Source of the DNA: Zancudomyces culisetae
Taxonomy: Eukaryota; Kickxellomycota; Harpellomycetes; Harpellales; Legeriomycetaceae
Reading direction: 5' to 3'
Assembly: GCA_001969505.1 (NCBI GenBank)
Contig: LSSK01000113.1
Coordinates: 27,001-91,000 of the forward strand
DNA: 64,000 nucleotides
In this document: one piece after another, positions 33,236 to 44,755 of the stretch
Layout: each line of letters begins with the position of its first letter
Position numbering within the stretch: the first letter of the stretch is position 1
Notes under the pieces: generated by a model
What the model saw: the letters and a program-made list of their open reading frames with translations, nothing else
Databases searched by the model: none
Told to the model about the DNA's origin: nothing
Program-made: the position numbers and the translations under genes

Positions 33236-34079
33236 NNNNNNNNNNNNNNNNNNNNNNNNNNNNNNNNNNNNNNNNNNNNNNNNNNNNNNNNNNNNNNNNN
33301 NNNNNNNNNNNNNNNNNNNNNNNNNNNNNNNNNNNNNNNNNNNNNNNNNNNNNNNNNNNNNNNNNNNNNNNNNNNNNNNNNNNNNNNNNNNNNNNNNNNN
33401 NNNNNNNNNNNNNNNNNNNNNNNNNNNNNNNNNNNNNNNNNNNNNNNNNNNNNNNNNNNNNNNNNNNNNNNNNNNNNNNNNNNNNNNNNNNNNNNNNNNN
33501 NNNNNNNNNNNNNNNNNNNNNNNNNNNNNNNNNNNNNNNNNNNNNNNNNNNNNNNNNNNNNNNNNNNNNNNNNNNNNNNNNNNNNNNNNNNNNNNNNNNN
33601 NNNNNNNNNNNNNNNNNNNNNNNNNNNNNNNNNNNNNNNNNNNNNNNNNNNNNNNNNNNNNNNNNNNNNNNNNNNNNNNNNNNNNNNNNNNNNNNNNNNN
33701 NNNNNNNNNNNNNNNNNNNNNNNNNNNNNNNNNNNNNNNNNNNNNNNNNNNNNNNNNNNNNNNNNNNNNNNNNNNNNNNNNNNNNNNNNNNNNNNNNNNN
33801 NNNNNNNNNNNNNNNNNNNNNNNNNNNNNNNNNNNNNNNNNNNNNNNNNNNNNNNNNNNNNNNNNNNNNNNNNNNNNNNNNNNNNNNNNNNNNNNNNNNN
33901 NNNNNNNNNNNNNNNNNNNNNNNNNNNNNNNNNNNNNNNNNNNNNNNNNNNNNNNNNNNNNNNNNNNNNNNNNNNNNNNNNNNNNNNNNNNNNNNNNNNN
34001 NNNNNNNNNNNNNNNNNNNNNNNNNNNNNNNNNNNNNNNNNNNNNNNNNNNNNNNNNNNNNNNNNNNNNNNNNNNNNNN
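33236..34079. other. Assembly gap (844 N)
   Basis: An unbroken run of N. Frames reported through it are meaningless. It removes the 3' end of ATG101. Confidence 0.99.
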
Positions 34080-35140
34080 CAAAAAAAACATTGAGTTAGT
34101 AAAGTGCGGTAAACTATAGTTACTCTAAACGGGAACGGATTGGCATCCTGACTAATTATGGGTGGGATGTGTCCTTTGTTAACGTCCACGTTGCGGATTA
34201 TGTCCAAAAGTATTTTTTTTAGCTCCACTTTGGCTGTTTTTAGATACAAGTCTTTCTCTAATTTCAAATGACATACATTAGAAAAATTAAAATAATGAAA
34301 GAATAAAAAAGTCGCAATAATTACCCGACTCGTTTGTAGAAACCAGCTGTTCTACGCTTATTTCCCACTTTTCCCAACTCACATCTTCCTCAACTTTGCT
34401 AAACCAAGTCCTTTTCTTCACCTTGGTTAAAAATTCTAGTGTCACCTATGATTTTATGCATAGGTTTAGTCGCAACACGCCCTTATACAAAAAAAGATCG
34501 TGGTAGTGATGGATTCTTACGATACAAACAGACTGCTTGTTTTCCGGAAGCAAATTCAGTACCTCGATAACTTTATTATTAATTACATTTCCTGTCTCCT
34601 TGTCATTCACAATGGGCTATTTAAAAACACAATTATCATATTGGTTTGCATCGGCGGAAGCAGTTAAGGTAGCATAAAAGACGTTGTAGATATAAGTAAC
34701 TTAGAACAGTGAACATGATAGAAGAAAAAGAAACACGTACAAATAAAATTGAACCCAGTGATACGCCTGTAGCAGGTTTGACAGACACAAAATACCTGTA
34801 GAAAACTATGCTGTTTATAATCGCTATATGTGAAAGTTCGCATATATATTTTAGTAACATGATACTTTCCTCAATTTATACATACAAAAAAACAATATTT
34901 ACCCTCAAGACATGAAGAAATCAACACTCGATCAGTTTTCTACCCGGGTTTGATTTCAATATAATTAGCATTGTGTGCGTGAGTGTGTAAGAGGGGAAGG
35001 TGTCAAATTTTTGAGCAGCCCATTTCCAATTCATACATTATTTGAAAAAAAAACATCAAGTATAAAACTATTTAAAAATACACACCATACGGGCTCAAGG
35101 GGGTACTTACAAGGTCGAGTTTGAATCGCTTTGGCTCCAT
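34080..35140 (-). CDS. ATG101: Autophagy protein ATG101 (HORMA domain), 3' end lost in gap
   Basis: Six minus-strand exons are visible: 35140-35111, 34939-34903, 34823-34741, 34616-34521, 34445-34325 and 34257 into the gap. ATG101 stabilises ATG13 in the ULK1/Atg1 initiation complex. Spliced in frame, the protein starts MEPKRFKLDL, then has the first-helix pattern AIINSIVFYRYFVSVKP (human AVLHTVLLHR region), VTLEFLTKVKKRTWF and DVSWEKWEISVEQ (human SLEFYQKKKSRWPF...PWEVWTVKV), and HIPPIISQDANPFPFRVTI. The order and spacing match the ATG101 HORMA fold. A possible donor GTAACT after PFPFR could end exon 6 before the gap. Budding yeast lacks ATG101 and uses Atg29/Atg31, so this is lineage-informative. 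About 40 residues are missing. Confidence 0.85.
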
Positions 35141-35879
35141 TTGCTGGCTGGTTTGGATGTGAATGATGACTTGAGTAAAAATATCGCTAGTCACTTGTGT
35201 TAAAATACAAAATATAACATTCGTGCGCTAAAAGAACCGAATCGCTGTAAGAGTACCAAATGGCAGTTAGACTGATGTTTCGTTTTAACAATTCGTCATA
35301 AATGCTAGAGTGTTTAGAGTTTATACTTTATATTTTTGCTTTAATTCAACTGCTCTTTTTCTAGTTGCCAAGCTAATAGGAAAAATCCACAATATCTGAA
35401 TGCAATTAGTGCAATTCCGGAATATTTTATTGGAATAAAGCCTACATGCCCTTTTGCTATTGCTCCATCTTAGCTAAAATGTCATAAAAATGAGCCAATA
35501 AGCTTGAGATAAAAGCTTTCAGTGCTGTTGATATTCATTCCTGAAATGGGGGAGGAAGGACAAAAGAAAACTGAGAAAAAAAAAGTGATCATCTGGAAGA
35601 AGCAACATGACCAAGCAAACAGAAAATAATTGATATATTGCTATCTTTTAGAGCTCTGATACCTGAATTAACAATAGTTGCAAAGCCCCAAATGCTCATA
35701 TTAACTACAGACAAGTACACAATGTTCTACGCTTGGTATGAGTCAAAGTCAACATTAAAAAATCCCATACTATCAAAAAAAAAGCAATTGTTTGTATTAA
35801 ACAAAATCTCAGAAGGTTCTTCAATGTAACCAAAAGCTCAATCAAAAAAAACCCCCCAACAACTACGAAATGAAAACAA
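35141..35879. other. Intergenic region between RIC8 and ATG101
   Basis: About 740 bp between two tandem minus-strand genes. AT-rich; no coding exon is recognised. Confidence 0.55.
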
Positions 35880-38310
35880 TTATGGATTTCTAAAGTCAAA
35901 TTGCGTCCTAATAATTCCTGTCTTGTTCAACTTTTCAAATAGCACAAACAGTTTTTCGGCTTCACGTTCTTTTTCTTCCTCAGTCATAGCAGCAAGTTCC
36001 TTTTCGATGTCAGCGTTATCCTGGATTGCACCAGTAACAACATCAAAGTCATTTACATTAGAGATAATCTGTTCACTAGTTGAGGCTGCTTTGACAAAAA
36101 GAGTAGAAGAGCTGACAGAATTGTGATCAAATGATAGTTTTCGAGAGTTAAGATAACCTGAGGCATTGCCAAAGCCAATATTTTTAACAAAGCTGTTAAT
36201 GTCTGAGTTACAAACTACCAATACTAAATCTCCTAAAAGCTGCGAGTAATCGTTTTGCACCGGAGAGCCAATTATTTTGGTGATAGTGGCCCTAACAGAG
36301 TCACCCTTCTCTGGAAGCTCGTGATAATCTCTATCACCACAATAAAATGTAAATGATCAATACAACACCCAACTATGCCAAGATAATAAAAATGAGAATA
36401 AAGTAAAAAACAATTATATTACCTATCTGAAAATAGCCTATGGTATACATCCTGTCTGACATCATCGTTTGCTGCTACACACCGCCCAAGTATGCAAATA
36501 AGTGGAATGTCCTTTGCTCTCTCTTCGTCGGCTATACCCTTTCCAAACAAACCACTAGCTGCGGTATTTTGAGAAGTGTATTCCCTAACTCTTTGCTCAA
36601 GCAGAGCAAACACAACATCGACATTTTTCATAACATTTCCTTTAGGAAACCATGTATCTTTTACATTGGAGGGGGATTGTACCGGAAATAAAAATAAAAC
36701 CTGAACTACTTGTATCAGAAGAGCAGAATCCTCAATATGCCGAATGTACTTTCCAGATAAAACTTCCATCAATGTATCTAGTACCCTAATGATATAGTAT
36801 TTAAAAAAAACATAAATAAGCAATACCTGTAATATAGCGAGCCGAATTAACTAACCTACCCTTCAAAATGCACCAACTGCGAACAAGTAAGAGTTTCTCC
36901 AAAAAAGAGGCTTTTGTCAGAATCACTTTTTCCATCTTGCGAGAGTCTCCCGTAATAAAGGCATAGGTTATATAGAGCTTTTAGCATCTCTCGGATGGCC
37001 ATACTTGATGTGAATTGTGACTCTTTATTATTTGATTTATTATCGCTTTCTTTAAGTAGCACTCCAATACTCTAAAGGCAGTTAGTAATCAGAGTGTTAG
37101 GATTAGAGATGTAAAAGCGTTCATAGATGCATCAAATGTTAAAAGTATTCTAATAATTATCAGGGGTATTCGCTGCACTATAGCAAAGTCCATCGATTAT
37201 TAAAAGTTTTTAATGACACATACCTCAGATAGGTAAAGCTGGACCTTATCCGTTTCGATTGCACAAGCAATTCCCTCGCCACTATATGTAATCAAAAACA
37301 AAATTCTTCCACAAAGAAAGCCTATGCGCGTGCTGGGTTTATAGCTCTGCAAATACAAAAATTTATATATGTTATTGCTGTTTTTCTCGTGTATGTATCA
37401 AGTTAAGGTAGAGACAAGAACATCTATACAATCCAAAGATCAGTATTTCTTCACGTGCTTACCTTAAGAGCTTTACATATGATATTAAATCCGTCGTTTT
37501 CGAGAAAAATCCGCCGGATTTCTGGATCAAACATTATCCCGTTAGCAAAAATTGTCAACAATTCCGATACAATATTTTGAGAGCTATCTTTGGACTCTTT
37601 ACTTGTCAAGATATGTGCATTCGCAAGATTCAAAACCTTTAAAATGTTTTCTTGTTTGAGCAACTCTTGACAATCTTCTTTAACTCTTCCTAGGCTTTTT
37701 AAAAGCTTTAGATACTCCAATAGCTCTAGTTTTTAATAAAAAGTGTACAAGATATGTATTATTTCATAATTATAAGGTGGTAAATAGACAGCGTATAAAA
37801 AATGGAACTAGGGATGCACAAAATATTATTCAGGTTATACGGGAGTAGCTTTAAAAATATTCTATAAAGCGTACTAGAACCTCCGCCTTCACTCCCATCG
37901 ATATAGGTTTAATTAGGTCCAAATATTTTCAAAAAAAAAACAATATACCTTCGGAACCAAGGTCAAGGTTTCGATCCAAAGACTTTTGAATTGTAAGAGA
38001 CAGGATCTTTCTTTTACTCTCTGAAACAGGCTCTGATGTTCGTTTATGGTTATACATACAAGTACATATGAATGTTAGCATAGCTACCCAGATATAATAT
38101 TCAAATAGTAATGGAGAGAAAGAAATAGAAACCAAAGGTAGTACTATAGTTGAGGAGGTTTAAATTACCAAAATAAGTGATTCCTATCCTGTCTATTAGT
38201 TGGGTTAGCTCGATAATCCTTGTTCGCGGAATTGCGTTGCCATGAGTTTTTCCAGATTCTTCCAGAACCTGATTGGCCAATTTGTTAAATTCAAGTTGTG
38301 CCTCACTCAT
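35880..38310 (-). CDS. RIC8: RIC8/synembryn, G-alpha chaperone and exchange factor
   Basis: Seven minus-strand exons, 38310-38169, 38020-37949, 37725-37463, 37346-37224, 37071-36860, 36785-36423 and 36330-35880, give 541 residues, close to human RIC8A (530). RIC8 is a cytosolic, armadillo-like protein that folds nascent G-alpha subunits and promotes GDP release. Signatures are STRIGFLCGRILFLITYSGE, DTWFPKGNVMKNVD, DIPLICILGRCV, the GYGNAAG-like box VKNIGFGNASGYL, and the C-terminal AAMTEEEKEREAEKLFVLFE followed by KLNKTG. An in-frame Met 12 codons upstream (38346) is an alternative start. It implies heterotrimeric G-protein signalling in this organism. It lies head-to-head with ARPC1. Confidence 0.92.
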
Positions 38311-38786
38311 TTTTACATTGAAATAATGAGAAGCAAAAAAGTACAAATTGTAAGGCTATATGTAATTTAGAAATACGAGACTTCTTTTGATGCGGATACC
38401 TAATTCAACAAAAAGATTTCAATCTAGAATATCAAATTCGAATGCCCTTAGCGTTTTCAACTTTGCTGAACACTAACTCCAAGTTGCGCAGATTAAAATA
38501 TAAATTTGACCAATTGCTGGACCAAAGGAGGTACAGCAAATTAAATAATTGGTGTGAATAGTCTCGAGTAATTAAAACCGAGATTGGCACTGGATAAAAC
38601 AAAATAAGAATGGCAAAAGGAAAAATGTCATCTCAAAAATAAAATAATCCATTTATTAACAACCAGTGTGTTATAGAACGCAATAAATTTAGGCAGGTGT
38701 CTAAAATAGGGTATTAAGAATACAAGGTGAACTGGCGTGCTGTTTTTTTAAAAAAAAACAAGGATTAAAGATTATTAGAGTGAAGA
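38311..38786. other. Divergent promoter region RIC8/ARPC1
   Basis: About 475 bp between two divergent starts. AT-rich, with no coding signal. It probably holds both promoters. Confidence 0.6.
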
Positions 38787-40655
38787 ATGTCGACGTTGCT
38801 GGAACTGAGATTTCCATTTCAAATAACTTGCCATGCCTTTAACGGCGATAATTCAAGTAAGCATTGTGCATTTATTTTGTACTTTTAACGAGATATATAC
38901 ACACATACCGATTATATTTCAGTAATCGTTCTTTAAGGGGCCTTTCTAACGAGTAGTTTTGGAAAAAAAATCCGGAAAATATTAACTTAGAAATTGCCTT
39001 GTGTCCAAATAACAATGAAATCCACATTTATGGAATAAAGGGAAACAAATATACACAGGAACACATTTTAACTGGGGTTAGTAAACTAATGCTCTTATAA
39101 ATATATATTTACATTATAACAAATATTGAATATTTTGTTTGTTCATTCGTTTCGTGCATAACGAATGAAAAAATAAATAAATTCTTAAATAGCATGATAT
39201 TATGGTAACATCCTTGGATTGGGCACCAAACACGAATCGAATAGTTTCGTGCTCACAAGACAAAAATGCATATGTATGGACATTTGATTCTTCCACAAAC
39301 AAATGGGGGCCAACATTGGTTCATCTGCGTGTGGACAGAGCCGCAATCCAGGTTAGATGGAGCCCTAACGAACAGAAATTTGCTGTGGCTAGTGGATCTA
39401 GTTCGGTGGCTATCTGCTACTTTGGAGAAGACAATAACTGGTGGGTTAGTAAGCATCTCAAAAAATCGATAGCGAGCAGCGTCTTGTCAATCAGCTGGCA
39501 TCCAAATAGTGTGCTCATTGTTTGTGGCGGGGCCGACATGGTTGTAAGTGGTCTACAATACTGTACCTTGGGAAAATCACCTCAATTTTATCTAGTGTTC
39601 TACTGTATATTAACTGATTGCTGTACAATTCTAGACTCGTGTGTTCTCTACTTTTATTAAAGGAATTGATGAGAGGTAAGTTAGCGTAGCGTTTAAAATT
39701 AATAATTAAAATTTGTCTACTTGGGTTTATTTATGACTTATCTGCACATGTAACCTTTATAAAGGCCTGCACCAAGTGTTTGGGGAGAAAGACTTCCATT
39801 TGGCACACTCTGTGGGGAGTATGAAAGCGAATACAATGGATGGATACACTCTGCGTCGTTTTCGCCTGATGGAAACCAAATAGCGTTTGTAGGTAAGTAA
39901 ACTCATAGCATATTATAGGCTTTTCTCTACCGTATTGCCATTTATATCGCACTTTTTACTTTATATGCATGAACCAACATTTATAGCCCACGACTCTACC
40001 TTGTCAATCGTCGACCCTGTGAACAACTCTATCTACTCAATTCAGTCACCAACAGTGCCCCACTATCAATTATCATGGGTTTCTCCTGACAAAATAATAG
40101 TTTCTGGTCAACAGCCCTGCCCTACTGCGTGCAAACTCACTTCTTCGGGATGGTAAAGTTTTATCCCTTCTCTCTCTTTTCCGTTTTTTTTCCCAGAATA
40201 GGCTCTAGCATGTATTTATTTCCAATACTTTTTTTTTAAAAAAATATCTTTATGCTAATGTTAACTTTTAGGGAGTTTTCTAAAGAAACAGCCAAAAAGG
40301 GGACAGGGAGACCGACAACGCCTCGAGATCGAGATTCACCATTATCTAGATCGAGCGCGTTCAACATATTCCGGCAAATGGATAGTCGTGCATCTGCTGT
40401 CTTTTCTGGTGACGGAGCCGAAGAAGAGCACGAAAATGGCTCAGCAATCTCGTAAGTTGACAGTTTCATTAGCCCTGTGTTTAGTATGTGTATTATAAAC
40501 ATAAGTACTGACTTTTCTTCTAAATTCCTAATTATTGTTTTTTAAAAAAATGAAAAAATAGCGAGCTTCGAATGAACACATTTATGGGCTCAGTCAATGT
40601 TTCCACAACCACTTTTAATGGAAAGGTTTCAGTTTGGGATGTTTCTACCTTATAG
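38787..40655 (+). CDS. ARPC1: Arp2/3 complex subunit 1 (ARPC1, WD40)
   Basis: Eight exons, 38787-38856, 38991-39076, 39193-39543, 39635-39675, 39765-39892, 39987-40152, 40272-40451 and 40562-40655, give 371 residues, the usual size (370-384). ARPC1 is the beta-propeller subunit of the Arp2/3 complex that nucleates branched actin. Conserved pieces are [91 protein letters not shown] and the last blade [11 protein letters not shown]. The loop region around exon 7 is Ser/Arg-rich and longer than average. All junctions keep frame. One very short exon (41 bases) encodes [11 protein letters not shown]. Confidence 0.95.
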
Positions 40656-40831
40656 TTTTTGTTTTCTATGTTCAGCAAAATGAATGCACATACCCATGTC
40701 TCCAATACTTTATATAATTTTTTTTTAGCACCAACGCAATAAAGAATCCACATTTGGCCATGTTGTGATTAATGGGTTTTTGGTACAACAGCCAGAAAGT
40801 CCTAAATGCTAAATCATCATCAAGACTATTG

Positions 40832-41165
40832 ATGCTTAGTGTGTGGCAGAAAGATTTATGGAAAAAAGCGTTTTTTTCTTCCACAGCTCGGCTTAGCTCT
40901 ACAGATATTTCTGATTCGTCACCACCAATCAATATTGAAATCGGCGACGAATTATTTTGCAGGTTCGTTTTGTGAGCTTTCTCAATTTCTATATGTCCTG
41001 ATTTAGTATGTTATAAATATCGAAAAATCTTGGTATTTTTTTAAACCTTTTATACACCCAAGTATTTTCATGTCCAAGGAAGCGATAACACTGAGGAAGG
41101 AGAATGATTTCTACAACTACAAAAACTATTCGACCAAATTTTGTTTTAAAAAAACCGATCCGTAA
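40832..41165 (+). CDS. Possible small mitochondrial protein overlapping the REXO2 5' end
   Basis: Two candidate exons, 40832-40962 and 41063-41165, give 77 residues starting MLSVWQKDLWKKAFFSSTARL, a convincing mitochondrial presequence. The second exon reads SKEAITLRKENDFYNYKNYS in a different frame from the REXO2 N-terminus, which begins inside it at 41104. The LRxxxD...KFC pattern faintly recalls fungal mitochondrial large-subunit proteins of the MRPL20/mL58 type, but the similarity is weak and the model may lack its 3' exons. The donor is GTTCGT, which is non-consensus. If real, the two genes overlap in different frames. Confidence 0.25.
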
Positions 41166-42635
41166 AATCCCAGCTCTGACAACCAAGATCGCAAAACAAA
41201 ATTATAATGTCCAAATAGGGAACACAGCCACACCCCAAGAAAGTAAAGTGCAAGCGGATGCTGCAGAAAAGCCTCTAGCGGGGTTGAACATGAGTACGGA
41301 AAGGAAATTTCAATGCTATCCTCTGGTTTGGATCGATGTCGAGGTACCACTACCATATTTATAATATATTTACTCTGCCTTTTTTTTATAAAAAAAGTAT
41401 GGGTATTGAAGTAGAAGGGAGAATAAAAGGAGAGCTAAGGGATATGAATTACAGAGGAAATGTACAATTTGTTAATTCCTTTTACCAACTACATGGATAA
41501 CTTTGTTTTTATTGAAAAATTGATGAGGCCTTGGCTACAATTAAAAATGAAAAACTAAAAAATAAATATAAAAAACTAGACTACGGGCTTGGATCCCAAT
41601 ACCTGCGAACTTTTAGAGATATCAATCGTAATAACAGACCAGAATCTGGAAATTATTGATAAGGTTAGCATTTAATAGTTAGCAACTGATACATATTGTA
41701 TTGATGTGCACCGGAGTTTATCGTCATGTGTGTTTGTTTTGAATGTATTGGATAATTTGCTTTACTTTCATATCTACGATTAAGTGCATATCAATAATTA
41801 GGGTCTTGATGTCGTGATTCATCAATCAGATAAAGTGTTAAATAGTATGGATGAATGGTGTATGGAGAATCATGTGAAGGTATTCAAACCCTTGTCTGTA
41901 TAAATAAAAATTGAATAATTATCGCTGTGGACAGTCAGAATCGATGTTATATAGACAAATTTAAATTTATACGCTTGATAAATTGCTGGGTTTAGAATGG
42001 ATTAGTAAAGCGAGTCAAAGATTCCACAGTCACTATTGAAACGGCTGAGAAGCAAATACTGGAATTAATAAAAAAGTATTGCCCCATACCACGCAGAGGA
42101 ATATTTGCTGGAAACTCAGTGCATTTTGATCGGCTGTTTATTGGAAGACATATGCCGAATCTGCTGCAGTATATGCATTTTAGAATAATAGGTAACATGT
42201 GATTTTTGTAATGTAACTATACACACAATTGAGTTCGATGTATATTTAGCCATATTGAAAGTAGAACATGTATTAGTGAAATTCTCAAGACACGGGAGTG
42301 GTTGAAAGCATTTATTTATTTATTTATTTCAAGCTTAATCCAGTTCCGCTCAACCTATTTGCGAGTAGATGTCAGCACGATTAATGAGCTGGGAAAGCGG
42401 TGGGCACCAAAAACCACCAGAAATTTGGGGAGAAAAGTGGGCGACCATAGGTGAGAGATAAATGTTTATACTTTGCGTTTTTTTCATTCCGCCTGAATAG
42501 TTTTCAAAAAACAAAACTGCTGATAACTAAGCGGGAATACAATATCTTGCATATAGAGCTAGGTCGGATATTCTGGAAAGTATAGCAGAGTTGAAATTTT
42601 ATAAGCGAAATCTTTTTGCAAAGAATCTGGAATAG
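41104..42635 (+). CDS. REXO2: Oligoribonuclease / RNA exonuclease 2 (REXO2), DEDDh
   Basis: Six exons, 41104-41343, 41580-41663, 41802-41879, 41996-42191, 42369-42450 and 42557-42635, give 252 residues. REXO2 degrades nano-RNAs (mainly dinucleotides) in mitochondria and cytosol. The Asp78/Glu80 pair lies in LVWIDVE at the exon 1 end. IFAGNSVHFDRLFIGRHMP carries the second Asp, and HFRIIDVSTINELGKRW precedes GDHRARSDILESI, with the His and last Asp. The motif MTGLD of the family reads TTGLD here. About 70 residues precede the conserved core and are basic and Thr-rich, compatible with a mitochondrial targeting peptide. An internal Met at about 41290 (MSTERKFQ) could instead start a shorter cytosolic form. 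Confidence 0.93.
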
Positions 42636-42677
42636 AGATTTTTTGCAGTACTGGACGCCTTTTTAACACTGTTTTTA

Positions 42678-42908
42678 TCAGTCCACATGTGATATTTGAG
42701 ACATATCAAAACGAAATGCAAACCCTAGCCCACCAAATATTGTTTGGAACCTGCCCCTTATATATAGCCGATACGAATGTAGCAGCTTATAGTTTTTGAA
42801 AAAATGCTTGTTGTTGATGTTGTTACTACCATTAGTATTTTGTACTAGTTCACTAAAACATGCTTCCGAATTCTGAAAGGAAAAAAACAGGAACATCTTA
42901 ACTTTCAT
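42678..42908 (-). CDS. Hypothetical small protein
   Basis: A 76-codon minus-strand frame. It contains a TTTTTTCCTTTCAG acceptor-like string that could start an exon coding NSEACFSELVQNTNGSNN, then a basic, aromatic stretch ending FRFDMSQISHVD. No family is recognised and there is no supporting upstream exon. It lies between convergent REXO2 and divergent MTR3. Confidence 0.2.
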   Translation of the reverse strand: MKVKMFLFFSFQNSEACFSELVQNTNGSNNINNKHFFKNYKLLHSYRLYIRGRFQTIFGGLGFAFRFDMSQISHVD

Positions 42909-43169
42909 CAGGGTTTCCTCAAGTGAATGACCAATAGAAAAAAAATTTTATTTTATTTTTTCCAAATCCATTTAATTATACACTTTTACTGTAATTATGA
43001 TTTGATTTTGGCACAAACAACCCTAATTGTGCATTATAATTACATTTGTTTTTTCTAAATTACAAAAACACTTTGGTTTCAATTTGAATTTGGATTTTGC
43101 TCCTCTCATTATTATTATACCTAGAGTTGATAAATATAGTACACTTAAACATATATAGACGCAAAAATA

Positions 43170-44366
43170 ATGTCGAGAGTAGGAAATGTTGACAGAAGGC
43201 AGGTTCCAGGCCCTGAAAAGTCGGTTCCACCAATCCATTTAAAAGAATCGAAAGATAAAATAAAACAAGCAATTGTGAATAACCAGAGGATCGACAAAAG
43301 GTCAAACACCCAGCAAAGGCCAGTATGTAAGTAAAATAAATAAATCTAGAAATGACAATTTATTATTTTTAATTGACCATCGGGTACTAAAGAAATGATC
43401 AAAACAAATAAACAGATATTCAGACAAATCACGTGAGCAAAGCTAGTGGATCGGCATATATAGAACAGGGCAAGATCCGAGTAACTTGTGCAGTGTAATT
43501 AACGTTTTTCACAATTTTTACTTCTATCAACACGATCTTCGAAAAAAAAAGAGTTACATCAAGGACAATAATAATAATAATAATAGATATGGACCAAGGC
43601 CAATAAAGAAACAAGGAGCTGTAATATCTTCTACACACGGGAATTTGGAGTGCGAATTTAAATTTTCCAATTTTGCGACAAGCTGGAGAACTGTCAACCA
43701 AAGAAGCAATACAGAGGAAAAGGAGATATCGTTCATAATCAAACAGGCAATAGGACCGTCGATATGCTATGAAATGTTTCCAAAGTCGACCGTTGATGTG
43801 TTTGTGACAGTTTTGGAAAGCGATGGAAGGTTGGCAACTATTTCTGCTGCTATCTTGTGTGCTTCGATTGCACTCGTAGATGCAGACATTGACATGTATG
43901 ACATTGTTTCATGCTCAAGCTTGGTAGGTGTCCTCTACAAAATACATCCAATTATCCGGACAACATAATGGCCATTAGGTATAGAGGAGCATGAATAAAA
44001 AGTATATATAAATAATTTGTAGGGTTTGTTTGATAACACCTGGGTCACCGATTGTACACAAGACGAGGAAAACGAACAGAATTGTGCCATGCTCGTATCA
44101 TCGATGTGCTCAGTTAAAGAGGTTACACATGTACTACAGCTTGGAAAGACTGTAGATATCGAACAAACACAAAAGGTTAGTTTAAATTTTACTTGAAAGA
44201 GACAAGCCTTTTTATTTGCATTTTGCTGAAACAAAGTAAACTAAAAGAACAAATGTAAACTATTTAAAACTAGGGAATCGACCAGTGCTTGGACTCGTGC
44301 TCCGAACTGTATATTACCGCAGCGAACTATCTAGCCAATCTTCCACTCAACCCTATAGCAGAATAA
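43170..44366 (+). CDS. MTR3: Exosome subunit MTR3 (RNase PH-like)
   Basis: Five exons, 43170-43326, 43416-43494, 43587-43923, 44023-44175 and 44274-44366, give 272 residues. MTR3 is one of the six RNase PH-fold ring subunits of the RNA exosome and is catalytically inactive in eukaryotes. The core reads ASGSAYIEQGKIRVTCAVYG, then PRPIKKQ, a short insert, LECEFKFSNFAT, a helix with IKQAIGPSICYEMFPKST, and LCASIALVDADIDMYDIV. The choice of MTR3 over RRP41/46 rests on AxxDMYDxV followed by TWVTDCTQDEE, as in EXOSC6. The second donor is GTAATT (43495), two bases after an alternative GTGTAA; only the former keeps frame. An ATAATAATAAT run precedes the exon 3 acceptor. Confidence 0.88.
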
Positions 44367-44755
44367 ATGAAAATTCGACTACCAGGAGATCGTGTGTTTT
44401 CTTTTAATTTTTGTTGGATGGTTTTGGATGGCTAGTTATATCCTTGCGTCGCTTCTTGATTGTTGCCGTCACCCATCACCCATCATACATTACTCATCAC
44501 ACATTGCTCATCGCCCAATATCCTCCCCCCTTCTTTAATACTAGTGTTATCAAGTATATATTTTCTTTTATCGTTTCTTTTTCTTTTTTGCTTCTCGGCT
44601 TGTGAATAATGATACCATCACAGATAACCCTTGGTAGAAATACATGTGCATATGGTATCAGATATCTTTTCTGGTGAATCCAATTCTGGTGAAAACCCGT
44701 AAATCTACATTTATTATCGGTGTTATTGTTATAATTGCTTAGTACTCTATAGCGC
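44367..44755. other. Convergent 3' region between MTR3 and CGI121
   Basis: About 390 bp between convergent genes, with a degenerate ATCACCC/ATTACTC repeat at 44471-44518. Nothing else is recognised. Confidence 0.5.
44471..44518. repeat. Degenerate CCCATCA/CATTACTCATCAC repeat
   Basis: An imperfect tandem run (CACCCATCACCCATCAT, then ACATTACTCATCACACATTG, then CTCATCG), related to the run at 27210-27250. Confidence 0.6.

Noticed and set aside
33182-34267. Frames of about 290-360 codons on both strands
   Set aside because: They run through the N gap; only the 34080-34257 part is real ATG101 exon.
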